A stretch of 11,055 nucleotides of DNA from Candidatus Sungbacteria bacterium RIFCSPLOWO2_01_FULL_47_10 (GTDB lineage: Bacteria; Patescibacteriota; Minisyncoccia; Sungbacterales; GWA2-42-14). The notes below the pieces were generated by a model. The model did not search any database, was not told the origin of the DNA, and saw only the letters and a program-made list of their open reading frames with translations. Made by a program: the position numbers and the translations under genes. Shown here piece by piece: positions 1-6,641 of the stretch (positions are counted from its first letter, which is position 1; the number at the start of each line of letters is the position of its first letter). Location of the stretch: assembly GCA_001820675.1 (NCBI GenBank), contig MHQO01000004.1, positions 6,086 to 17,140 of the forward strand. Direction: 5' to 3'.

Positions 1-1787
1 CATCCCCCATCCGTTTCGGAAACAATTTCAAACGGCACGCGCACCGGCACTCCATGTGGTCCCCGAATGTCAACGCGGGGCAGACTTTTTTCTGGCGATC
101 CGAAGAGTTTTTGAAAGGCAATCGTAAAAAAACCATCCTTCTTTTTCAGGGCGTTCGAAGGAAAACGAAATTCCGGATTCTGATAACTCGAAAAGCTCCT
201 TTTTGCAGTTGAAAAGGATTTTTCCGTGTTTTGATTGTTTAAGGGACCGTCCGAGGGGTGGTCCCCACTACTGCCGTCTGCGTCGCTTGTGTTGATCGAA
301 GCCGAAGCACCGCCTTGCGCCTGATGCGAAGGCGGACTTTTGTCCGGAGGCGCAAGCGCGAAAAGATGCTCCGATGAAGATGCAGAAAATTGAGACCTCA
401 ACGATTCAAGGAAATTTTTTGCAGCGGCGACAGGAGAAGAAGATCCGAGAAAGGGACGTATCGCAGTAAACAATTCGCTGTTTTTATCAAGCGTTGCGAG
501 GTCGTTGAGGGAAATCCCGCCGGATGCAAAGTCGTCAAGGCCAAGGGTGGAAACCGCGGATGTCGGCAATTCAAGTTTGCCGTCCGCGAGAAGTTCGCTC
601 AATGCATTCAGAAAGTCGACGGTTGATGATGATGTCGCGCCCGGAAAAATGTTTTCTTCGTCAGGCACCGCATAATTGAGTTCAACCCACGCGGAATCAA
701 GATATGCCGCACCGCAGGAGGCGCCCGCCTGTCTGCATGCTTCATTCTGGACCTGCCGAAACCGCATTTTGAAATCATTCAGGTCATCCCATGAAAAACC
801 CGCGGGAAGTGAAAAAAGGAAATACCCTCCGTTCAGACCGTTGGATAATTCGCTCTGGAGCGCCAGTTGTCCCGCCTCAATCCATGAACCGTTGTGAAAG
901 TATTCGATAAAAATAGTGCCTGCCGACGTAACTGATGAAGTTCCTTTATCCGGTGGTTGATATGCAAAGGAAAAACGAATTTGTGCATTCGCAACCGCCG
1001 TTCGTTTATATTCCTCCGGGACTTGAAAACCCGAAAATTGAATCGAGCGGGGTCCGATATCAGAAAAATAAAAATCGGAATCAGGCAATGTTTCGGCGGA
1101 AGCTGTTTGAACAGAAAAGAAATTTTTTAAAGAACCGCCCCCGCCGGAAACTTCGATGTTATTCCGTGAAACGATCTCCCGATTAGCCGAGCCATCGGAC
1201 TTTTGGAGCGTTTTTCCGCGCTCATTAAAAAAAAGTCCGGTCTGAGGATTATCAGCCGTTGTTGTTGATTGAATATTTTCCTCAATTATCGCCTCTTCCA
1301 GCGGCGGATCCGTCGGTGGAGGTACTTCCTCTGACGAAGAAAAATTGCTGCCTTCATCCGGTGGCAATGATTCAATTGTGTCATCACTTAGTCCCTCGGC
1401 AGTGTCATTCCGGCGGAGGCCGGAATCCAGATTTTGATTGTCCGCGTCATTCTGCGTTCCGTCCGCGTTATTCAGCGTTACGTCTGCCTCAGTCTGCGGC
1501 GAGGTGGCACCAAGCACAAGCCAAGCGGAATTCGTTTCAGAAAAATCATTCGCGCTGGAATCCTCCCGCAAATCCTGAATGAGGGAGGCGCCGTCATTTT
1601 CCCACGCATCCGAAGAAACGATCTCCGGAAAAACAAAAATTTTGTGTTCTTTGTCGGCGCGAATCCAGTCGAACGAAAACACCTGGTAGGAAAAAACACT
1701 CCAGAGAACCAGACAAAGGACTGATGCGAAAGCAAAAAAACGTTTGATTTTTTTAAAAAATTTTTGTTTCAATGTCGCAAAAAACAT
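1..1787 (-). CDS. Large membrane-anchored exported protein, C-terminus missing (runs off left edge)
   Basis: The reading frame stays open from ATG at 1787 to the left edge, giving 595 codons without a stop. I do not recognise a named family. Residues 11-18 are basic (FKKIKRFF) and residues 19-38 form one hydrophobic helix, so it is probably an exported protein held by an N-terminal anchor. Residues about 60-230 are acidic and Ser/Thr/Asp/Pro-rich and look disordered. Residues about 236-375 look like a beta-sandwich: alternating strands, two nearby cysteines (C351, C358) and a closing 'YLDSAWVELNY', a style I know from large Parcubacteria surface proteins. Residues 384-530 are again low in complexity, and a new beta-rich region begins near 537. 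The start follows a TATAAT box closely, with no Shine-Dalgarno. The linker carries an embedded palindrome and a 21-bp tandem repeat. Existence is well supported; function is unknown. Confidence 0.85.
   Translation of the reverse strand, partial: MFFATLKQKFFKKIKRFFAFASVLCLVLWSVFSYQVFSFDWIRADKEHKIFVFPEIVSSDAWENDGASLIQDLREDSSANDFSETNSAWLVLGATSPQTEADVTLNNADGTQNDADNQNLDSGLRRNDTAEGLSDDTIESLPPDEGSNFSSSEEVPPPTDPPLEEAIIEENIQSTTTADNPQTGLFFNERGKTLQKSDGSANREIVSRNNIEVSGGGGSLKNFFSVQTASAETLPDSDFYFSDIGPRSIQFSGFQVPEEYKRTAVANAQIRFSFAYQPPDKGTSSVTSAGTIFIEYFHNGSWIEAGQLALQSELSNGLNGGYFLFSLPAGFSWDDLNDFKMRFRQVQNEACRQAGASCGAAYLDSAWVELNYAVPDEENIFPGATSSSTVDFLNALSELLADGKLELPTSAVSTLGLDDFASGGISLNDLATLDKNSELFTAIRPFLGSSSPVAAAKNFLESLRSQFSASSSEHLFALAPPDKSPPSHQAQGGASASINTSDADGSSGDHPSDGPLNNQNTEKSFSTAKRSFSSYQNPEFRFPSNALKKKDGFFTIAFQKLFGSPEKSLPRVDIRGPHGVPVRVPFEIVSETDGG
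1404..1430. repeat. GTCATTCC-type palindromic repeat inside a coding region
   Basis: ATTCCGGC (1407-1414) and GCCGGAAT (1419-1426) form a perfect 8-bp stem around a 4-nt loop, inside a GTCATTCC...GGAATCCAG frame. This is the style of dispersed extragenic palindrome found in many bacterial genomes. Here it is read in frame by the large exported protein as LDSGLRRND (residues 120-128), within an acidic low-complexity linker, and it does not break the frame. The spacer at 8305-8380 has the same GTCATTCC/GGAATGAC ends. Confidence 0.8.
1440..1481. repeat. Two-copy 21-bp tandem repeat in the exported-protein linker
   Basis: The units at 1440-1460 and 1461-1481 are identical at most positions (both start GTCCGCGT and share ATTC and GCGTT blocks). 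A third, much weaker unit may follow at 1482-1502. Because 21 bp is seven codons, the repeat gives degenerate heptapeptides rich in N, A and D and keeps the frame. It directly adjoins the palindrome at 1404-1430. Confidence 0.6.
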
Positions 1788-1806
1788 CACGATGCCATAT
1801 AACGTT

Positions 1807-1836
1807 ATTATACTTCGCGCGAACATATACTGCCAT
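1807..1836 (-). promoter_or_regulatory. Candidate sigma70-type promoter for the left-edge exported protein
   Basis: On the minus strand a perfect TATAAT lies at 1812-1807. Eighteen bases upstream is ATGGCA (1836-1831), a 4/6 match to the -35 consensus. Initiation about 7 nt downstream would leave a leader of only about 15 nt before the ATG at 1787, consistent with the absence of a Shine-Dalgarno. The strong terminator at 2354-2381 separates this gene from the cohesin gene, so an own promoter is expected. Confidence 0.5.
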
Positions 1837-2153
1837 AAAAAATCAAAATAAATTTCCAAAAAATTTTGAGCAATTACCAGAACTCAAAAACCTTACAAAA
1901 AATTCAAAGGAAAGGAACATTTCGGACTCAACACGGGCACAAAATTATTTTGGACCTCTTGTCACTCGAGAAACGATTTTGGAACAATATATCTTTATAA
2001 AGGTTTATACGGCTTTAGAATTCTTTATACATATGCAAATCTTCACGAATATCGCATGTTATTACGATATAGAAAATTGTCCCGTGATTGATTGGTGTAC
2101 AGATTTTCGGCGTTGTCCTGTCTTGGTGTGCAACCCGCATATCCGCGACGGAC

Positions 2154-2162
2154 TTATCCACA
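2154..2162 (+). promoter_or_regulatory. Perfect DnaA-box sequence (TTATCCACA)
   Basis: The sequence is an exact match to the classical DnaA box. It lies in the gene-poor spacer. Two further exact matches occur at 9919-9927 and 10134-10142. There is no dnaA, dnaN or rpmH gene nearby, so a replication-origin role is not established. Confidence 0.45.
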
Positions 2163-2183
2163 GACGTAAAGATATTTTATTCT

Positions 2184-2223
2184 CCTTCGCCGAATACCGA
2201 CCAGCGAGCTCGTCGGACGAAGG
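2184..2223. repeat. Imperfect hairpin repeat in spacer
   Basis: CCTTCGCC (2184-2191) pairs with GGACGAAGG (2215-2223) with one bulged A. The flanking tracts (about 2173-2183 and 2224-2236) extend the complementarity imperfectly, with ATTTTATT opposite AAAATAAT. The loop contains the palindrome CGAGCTCG. There is no T-run directly after it, so it looks more like a palindromic repeat than a terminator. Confidence 0.5.
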
Positions 2224-2353
2224 CAAGGAAAATAATCCCTCCGAAACTCTGAAGGGGTGAATGGGGTATCATAATCTCTTCGCAGAATACTACCCCCACC
2301 GCCAGGCGAAACTTATTTCGTTGTGTGTGCCGATATATACATACATTTTCAAC

Positions 2354-2381
2354 ACAAAAAAGCCAGCGTTTGACACCGGCT
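2354..2381 (-). terminator. Rho-independent terminator after the cohesin gene
   Basis: On the minus strand, AGCCGGTG (2381-2374) and CGCTGGCT (2368-2361) form an 8-bp stem with two G-T wobbles around the loop TCAAA. A run of seven T's follows. It starts 16 nt after the TAG stop of the cohesin gene and so closes that transcription unit. Confidence 0.8.
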
Positions 2382-2396
2382 GTTTCGCTGATTCCT

Positions 2397-3932
2397 CTAT
2401 GATTTTTTCCAGAATCGGATTCTAATTCGCGGCAATTTCTTTCCTGTTGATTTTTTTATGGCGAATTTTTGTTTGACGTCTGCGGTCTCTTTATCGAGCA
2501 TGTCCGATCCGATTTTAAGAGCATCGTCGATTTTTTCCTTTGCATTCTCTTCCGTTTCAGATAGGCCGGGTTTTCGATCAACGGTTTCCAACTGATCCCG
2601 AACTTCCATTTTTAACGCCTGAAACACGTCTCCCGCTCTCGTCCGAATAGTATCAACGCCGCTCATAAAGCTCGCGATTTCTACAGCCCGTCTTTTTTTC
2701 TGCAGGATAATATATCCCGCGAGTGCTACATTCAAAAGGACAAGTACCGCACCCGCCGGAATCGCCGTTTTCCACGGAAGTCCGCTTACAACTCTGGTGC
2801 GTTCCGGAACGATAATTTCCGTCGTCGCTTCGGTTATGTTTCCGGCGGCATCAACCGCTTTGATAACAACCGGATGCCTGCCGGAAGATTGCGGGGGCAT
2901 TTTATACGGATTCGAATGAACCCGTTCGGGTTCAATACGAAACAAATCACCATCTCCGATTTGAATTTCGTAATACATGATTTCGCTCGTATCGTCCGTC
3001 GTATTGAAAAGAAGGGTCGGCTCCGCGGGTATGTCGGTGCATCCATCTTGAATGACGATATTCATCGGATTAGGCGCCGTTGAATCGATGAGAACTCTTC
3101 GGTGCGCAATTCCGCCCCACCCGGAAGAATTTTTAAATTGCAGATGGAAATACCATTCTCCGTCCTTATCACTTTTTATTTCAACATCTTTTGCGGGAGG
3201 TTCATATACTTTTTGCGGAACCGTATCGCGAGCAGTATCGAACGCATAACTGACCGCGGTGACGTCGGGAGGAACAGTCCATGTGAATTTTACGGTCTTT
3301 GACTGGTACCACAAATTTTCATCTGGATGAGATGGAGATGAGACGGAAGGAACGGGGGGCTTTCCCGACAACGAAGGCGGTTGGGGTACCGGAGAAGGGG
3401 TTTGGGTTTTTGGTTCTTTGGGTGGTTGAGGAGTTTTCGTGCCTTCGGTAATCGTGTATGTTGCAGTCCCTTTTTGGGAAAGAACTTCGGATCCCTTACC
3501 GTCTGCCGCCAATATCGACGCGGAGGGAAATGAAAGAGTGACGGTTCCGGTCTTTAGCGCACGAAATGTAATAGAAATTAAGCGTCCTACGCTTCCCGAA
3601 TATGCGCTGGGTGATCCGCCCGCAAAACTAACCGAGCCCTTGGAATTTGAAAAACTCGGCTCAACGGGCCACAGAGAAAAAATTGATCCGTCTTTTGATA
3701 CGCGATCAACGGCAAGAATTGTCCGGTCAAACGAGATGGTTCCTTCGGCGGCGTTGACCCCCGGGGCGCCGCCGGATGCAACCATGACGTTTACGTTGAA
3801 TGTTGCGCCGGTGCCGAATGACCCGGAAGCGGGAGAGAAGGACAGATCTGCGGTATGTGCCTGCCGCATCGCAAGAATGAAAACAAGGAAAAAAAATATC
3901 CGAGACGCACGCTTGATCCAGTAAAAATTCAT
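2397..3932 (-). CDS. Membrane-anchored cohesin-domain protein with Ig-like domains
   Basis: This 511-aa protein has an N-terminal signal peptide (about 8-28, ending AHTA), then a cohesin-type domain (about 29-162) with the typical AADLSFSPASG start, 'AAEGTISFD', 'SGSVGRLISITFRA' and 'TVTLSF' strands. A Pro-rich linker (163-204) leads to two Ig-like modules (about 205-285, containing 'GEWYFHLQFKNSSGWG', and 286-376, ending 'AVDAAGNIT'). One TM helix (390-411) follows, then a charged helical cytoplasmic tail of about 100 residues. Cohesins bind dockerins; the protein encoded at 4863-6641 ends in a dockerin, so this is its most likely surface receptor. A single cohesin suggests a non-cellulosomal role. 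The ATG at 3932 lies in the left arm of a heptad repeat, and AGGG a few bases upstream may act as a weak ribosome site. The gene follows hsp20 and is closed by a terminator. Confidence 0.9.
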   Translation of the reverse strand: MNFYWIKRASRIFFFLVFILAMRQAHTADLSFSPASGSFGTGATFNVNVMVASGGAPGVNAAEGTISFDRTILAVDRVSKDGSIFSLWPVEPSFSNSKGSVSFAGGSPSAYSGSVGRLISITFRALKTGTVTLSFPSASILAADGKGSEVLSQKGTATYTITEGTKTPQPPKEPKTQTPSPVPQPPSLSGKPPVPSVSSPSHPDENLWYQSKTVKFTWTVPPDVTAVSYAFDTARDTVPQKVYEPPAKDVEIKSDKDGEWYFHLQFKNSSGWGGIAHRRVLIDSTAPNPMNIVIQDGCTDIPAEPTLLFNTTDDTSEIMYYEIQIGDGDLFRIEPERVHSNPYKMPPQSSGRHPVVIKAVDAAGNITEATTEIIVPERTRVVSGLPWKTAIPAGAVLVLLNVALAGYIILQKKRRAVEIASFMSGVDTIRTRAGDVFQALKMEVRDQLETVDRKPGLSETEENAKEKIDDALKIGSDMLDKETADVKQKFAIKKSTGKKLPRIRIRFWKKS

Positions 3933-4056
3933 AAACCCTAAACTTTAAACTCTAAACTCTAAACAATATCAAAACTCAAATCTCAAAATTCAAAAAGGTT
4001 TTTGAATTTTTATTTTTGAATTTATTTAGAGTTTAGAAATTAGGATTTAGAGTTTT
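3931..4056. repeat. Heptamer-phased inverted repeat bridging hsp20 and the cohesin gene
   Basis: The stretch divides cleanly into 18 consecutive 7-bp units in one phase. The left half holds CTAAACT-like units (3938-3965), then TCAA-ending units such as AACTCAA and AATTCAA (3966-3993). The centre is AAAGGTT (3994-4000). The right half holds TTTGAAT-like units (4001-4021), then TTTA-ending units such as GAGTTTA (4022-4056). The right half is broadly the reverse complement of the left, so the whole can fold as a cruciform; its inner part, AAATTCAAAAA with TTTTTGAATTT, is perfect. The hsp20 stop (4042-4040) and the cohesin ATG (3932-3930) both lie inside the arms. Confidence 0.8.
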
Positions 4057-4708
4057 CGTTTTCGTCTACTTCCTCTACCTCAACTTTTCTTTTCATGCGC
4101 TTGTGAATCGGAAGGCGTTTAAGCGGCATGATGATGATAAGCACCCCTTTATAGAATTTTGCCTGAACCTCAAAGACATTTACTTCATCCGGAAGCGATA
4201 TCCTCCGATAAAACGATCCCCACTTGCACTCCTTTGAAACGAATACTTTTTCTGTATCCTCCATCTCTGCGATAATTTGGTTATCAAACTGTTCGGGCCG
4301 CTTCCTTGTCCCTCGAACCGTTAAAACATCGCCCTCCTTTTCGACGTCAATCGTGAGCTCACTTGGCTCAACTCCCGGAACTTGCGCAAACACAACCACC
4401 TCAAAAGGCGTCTTATACATATCGATATCGAGCTGAAGTGTTGACAGACCAACACCCGCCTGTGGCGATTGAGACAACGTTCCGCCGCCTGAAATAGATG
4501 AAAGTGTTGCACCGCCCTCCGCATCTTCTTTTTTATTCAGCTTCAACCTTGATAAAAGCGAGGGCCCCTTTTTTGCGCCGCCGTTTTTTTTGTCGCCTTC
4601 CGCCCCCGATGCGGCGCCGAATGAACCGGGGGGCGGTTCTTGGCTCTGGCTTGCGGAAACACGATCGTTTTCAACCTTTTTTAATTTATCGAGAAAAGAA
4701 TCAGACAT
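4040..4708 (-). CDS. hsp20: Hsp20 / alpha-crystallin small heat-shock protein
   Basis: This 222-aa protein is an ATP-independent holdase chaperone of the small heat-shock family that binds unfolding proteins in the cytoplasm. The alpha-crystallin domain spans about residues 92-198: 'LDIDMYKTPFEVVVFAQVPG', 'LTIDVEKEGDVLTVRGTRKR', 'CKWGSFYRRISLP', and the conserved GVL motif at 188-190 ('FYKGVLIIIMPL'). The first 90 residues are long for the family and look disordered (Gln/Ser/Gly/Lys-rich). The tail after 198 is charged and has no clear I-x-I motif; 'LPI' at 199-201 is the nearest. I chose the ATG at 4708, not the open upstream ATG at 4825, because the extra 39 residues (for example NAECKMQNE) are translated from the heptad repeat. 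No Shine-Dalgarno and no CIRCE operator are visible. It sits between the dockerin and cohesin genes. Confidence 0.92.
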   Translation of the reverse strand: MSDSFLDKLKKVENDRVSASQSQEPPPGSFGAASGAEGDKKNGGAKKGPSLLSRLKLNKKEDAEGGATLSSISGGGTLSQSPQAGVGLSTLQLDIDMYKTPFEVVVFAQVPGVEPSELTIDVEKEGDVLTVRGTRKRPEQFDNQIIAEMEDTEKVFVSKECKWGSFYRRISLPDEVNVFEVQAKFYKGVLIIIMPLKRLPIHKRMKRKVEVEEVDENENSKS

Positions 4709-4710
4709 AG

Positions 4711-4794
4711 GTACGAATGATAAATAAAGAATGCTGAATGAAGACAGCATAAATCCATTTTCTTCGTTCTGCATTTTGCATTCGGCATTGGGTT
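4711..4794. repeat. Second heptamer-phased inverted repeat, upstream of hsp20
   Basis: Twelve units of 7 bp fit one phase. The left arm has TGATAAA, TAAAGAA, TGCTGAA, TGAAGAC (4718-4745). The right arm has TTCTGCA, TTTTGCA, TTCGGCA (4767-4787), whose reverse complements are TGCAGAA, TGCAAAA and TGCCGAA. Both arms therefore carry a TGNNGAA-like unit in opposite orientation. It lies in the 154-nt gap between the dockerin stop and the hsp20 start, directly against the hsp20 ATG, and has a different heptamer from the element at 3931-4056. Confidence 0.65.
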
Positions 4795-4862
4795 GACACG
4801 CCGCGTACATATTTAAATATATCATACCGTTCCGGGTAAATACAGCGCTTTGTTCACACCGG

Positions 4863-6641
4863 CTATCCGGTCCAGCACGTCAGCATAATACTGAAATCCG
4901 TAAGACTGACCCTGCCGTCAAGATTTATATCTGCCGTTGGGTCGGATGACCCCCAATGAACAAGCATAATTGAAAAATCGATTAACTGAACTCTCCCGTC
5001 GTGATTGATGTCCGATCGGCCGCAAAAATCCGGAGCTGGCGCCTTGCCGATCCCGAAATATGCGGGGGGGCTGAATTCACTCGATCCGATCGATGCGGCA
5101 ATCGAACGAGCGCGAAAAATATACGTATCGACGCCAAGACCATTTGTGTCAAACGATAACTCCCACAATCCCGCCTCGTCTGCTTCTGTCTCTTCAGTCA
5201 GGGTTTGACTTCCTTCAATGCTCCCTTGAGATTGCGGATAGATAACCCCCTCAACCGCGCTCCCGGGAACGCTTTGCCCGTATGACAGCAAAGCATCTCC
5301 CGGATCAAGCGTATTTTTTGCGAGTGTTACGGTGGGTTCAAGAAAGATATTCGATATGCTTGTTTTCGTTCCCGCGACAAGCAGGACCGTATATGAACGC
5401 GTGCTCGATTTTCTGTTGCCCGAATCTCGCGCATAGACGCCGAACGTATATGTACCCTGCTCAAGATCGCTCATGGTTGTTGAAAACCTCGCTTGAGAAT
5501 CCGCATTGAACAGCTTTGCCTGAACTCCATCCTTCAAAATAACAACCGATGCTCCGGGGTATGCAAAACCGTTTATGACCAACTCCGGCACAGATGGGAT
5601 TGCTGGATACGGCGAGGACCCGCCCGGTCCTCCGCCCGCCCCCGGAGGAAATGATTTCGCGGGGGGAGGGGGTGGAAGCGGTTCGGAATTGATGGAAAAA
5701 GAGATTGGAAAATCATCGGTATTTTCATTCCCGTTCAAATCGGTACAGCGAACATAATAGGTATACGACGCGCCCTGCGAGACGGCCCCGGTGATTGTTC
5801 TGTGAAGCAGTGAGCGCGTTACGGTAAAGTCATTTGTCATGGAATCATAACTCACCCCCGCGCTCGTCGAGTACCGGCATATTGAATATTCATCGGTATT
5901 CAGCGATATCTCGACATTGGTGACCGTATGGGAAAGAGCGCCCGAAGGAAGTCCATTTGAACGAACCGGCGGCACGATATCTTCGCGACTCGCAAAAACA
6001 CCAACCGGCTCGACAATGGCAATCATTGCCTTTCCCCTATCAAGCTCCGCGTCCGCAGGATCAAAGGTCTGAATCATAATACGATATGAACCTGTTGCGG
6101 AAGGGTTCGTCCAATCACTATTTCCCGTTCCGCCAAATGTCGCGTTCGTTCCAAGCTTCAAGCGAACAAAATTTCCGGCATCAATTCCGTAGGAGGAATT
6201 AAGCGTAATGGTAAAATAGCCGTTATTTCCGGAAACGACCGAGAAGCCGTCATCGGTCGCCGATGATGTGGTGGCGAGCGCGCGTTCGGTCGTCGTTCCC
6301 AAAAGGTCGGAAGATGTTGCGATATCAACGTCGTTGCGATCAAATTCCGCGGGAATTGAAAAACCGGGCCCTTCCGGACTTATCACAATCTTTCCCGATG
6401 GGGGAATCGGAACTGCGGGAGAAAAAATAATCGTATGAGTCGTCGAAGCTCCGGCAGACGACGACTGAACGGTATCACTGACATAGGTAAGGGAATACGC
6501 AAAAGCATCGTCCGGAGACAGAAAAAAGGAGCCGACAAAAATGAAAAAAACCAAAAAAAGCGGACCCCATTTCAGTGTACGCCGCGTATCATGTTTCCGA
6601 TATTCCCTGCTATGGATCCGAGAAAAATTCACAAAAATCAC
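4863..6641 (-). CDS. Secreted multidomain protein with C-terminal dockerin
   Basis: This 592-aa protein starts at GTG (6641), which shares its G with the TAG stop of the upstream gene. A signal peptide (hydrophobic 25-42, cleavage probably after A48 in DDAFA) is followed by a beta-rich module (49-217) that resembles the N-terminal part of the 403-aa protein at 8511-9722. Next come a fibronectin-III-like domain ('VPPVRSNGLPSGALS', 'YTYYVRCTDLNGNENTDDFP'), a Pro/Gly linker, and Ig-like modules ('LVINGFAYPGASVVILKDGV', 'ISNIFLEPTVTLAKN'). The last 50 residues form a dockerin: two calcium loops, DINHDGRVQLIDFSIML and DINLDGRVSLTDFSIML, each with Asp/Asn ligands at the 1, 3, 5 and 12 positions. 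No catalytic domain is visible. It probably docks onto the cohesin protein at 2397-3932. The stop codon sits in a small ACCGG/CCGGT hairpin (4858-4871). Confidence 0.92.
   Translation of the reverse strand: MIFVNFSRIHSREYRKHDTRRTLKWGPLFLVFFIFVGSFFLSPDDAFAYSLTYVSDTVQSSSAGASTTHTIIFSPAVPIPPSGKIVISPEGPGFSIPAEFDRNDVDIATSSDLLGTTTERALATTSSATDDGFSVVSGNNGYFTITLNSSYGIDAGNFVRLKLGTNATFGGTGNSDWTNPSATGSYRIMIQTFDPADAELDRGKAMIAIVEPVGVFASREDIVPPVRSNGLPSGALSHTVTNVEISLNTDEYSICRYSTSAGVSYDSMTNDFTVTRSLLHRTITGAVSQGASYTYYVRCTDLNGNENTDDFPISFSINSEPLPPPPPAKSFPPGAGGGPGGSSPYPAIPSVPELVINGFAYPGASVVILKDGVQAKLFNADSQARFSTTMSDLEQGTYTFGVYARDSGNRKSSTRSYTVLLVAGTKTSISNIFLEPTVTLAKNTLDPGDALLSYGQSVPGSAVEGVIYPQSQGSIEGSQTLTEETEADEAGLWELSFDTNGLGVDTYIFRARSIAASIGSSEFSPPAYFGIGKAPAPDFCGRSDINHDGRVQLIDFSIMLVHWGSSDPTADINLDGRVSLTDFSIMLTCWTG

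Larger units (their letters stand above)
1788..2396. other. Long gene-poor spacer between cohesin gene and left-edge gene
   Basis: This spacer of about 600 bp is AT-rich, especially 1790-2060. It holds the terminator of the cohesin gene, an imperfect hairpin at 2184-2223, a perfect DnaA-box sequence at 2154-2162, a weak GGGGTA/TACCCC pairing (2263-2268 with 2291-2296), and the promoter at 1807-1836. A plus-strand open frame from 1772 to 2260 exists, but I do not accept it as a gene (see rejected items). I see no tRNA, SRP RNA, RNase P or tmRNA hallmarks. It could hold a decayed gene or an unrecognised small RNA. Confidence 0.5.

Noticed and set aside
1772..2260. Plus-strand open frame of 162 codons in the gene-poor spacer
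   Set aside because: It opposes all other genes, overlaps the start of the left-edge gene, lacks a ribosome site, reads through the hairpin at 2184-2223 and a DnaA box, and shows no recognisable domain. It cannot be fully excluded.
3439..3924. Plus-strand open frame of 161 codons opposite the cohesin domain
   Set aside because: The minus-strand frame has a signal peptide, cohesin motifs and a TM helix; the plus frame is its shadow.
3931..3965. Telomere-like CCCTAAA array
   Set aside because: The resemblance to eukaryotic telomere repeats is superficial; the units are degenerate and part of a symmetric heptad cruciform in a bacterial intergenic region.
4792..4820. Plus-strand TTGACA upstream of an ATATTTAAATAT palindrome
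   Set aside because: It points away from every gene; the 12-bp AT palindrome (4809-4820) is short and easily arises by chance in AT-rich sequence.
4709..4825. N-terminal extension of Hsp20 from the ATG at 4825
   Set aside because: The extra 39 residues come from the heptad inverted repeat and do not resemble the Hsp20 family; the ATG at 4708 gives a sensible N-terminus.
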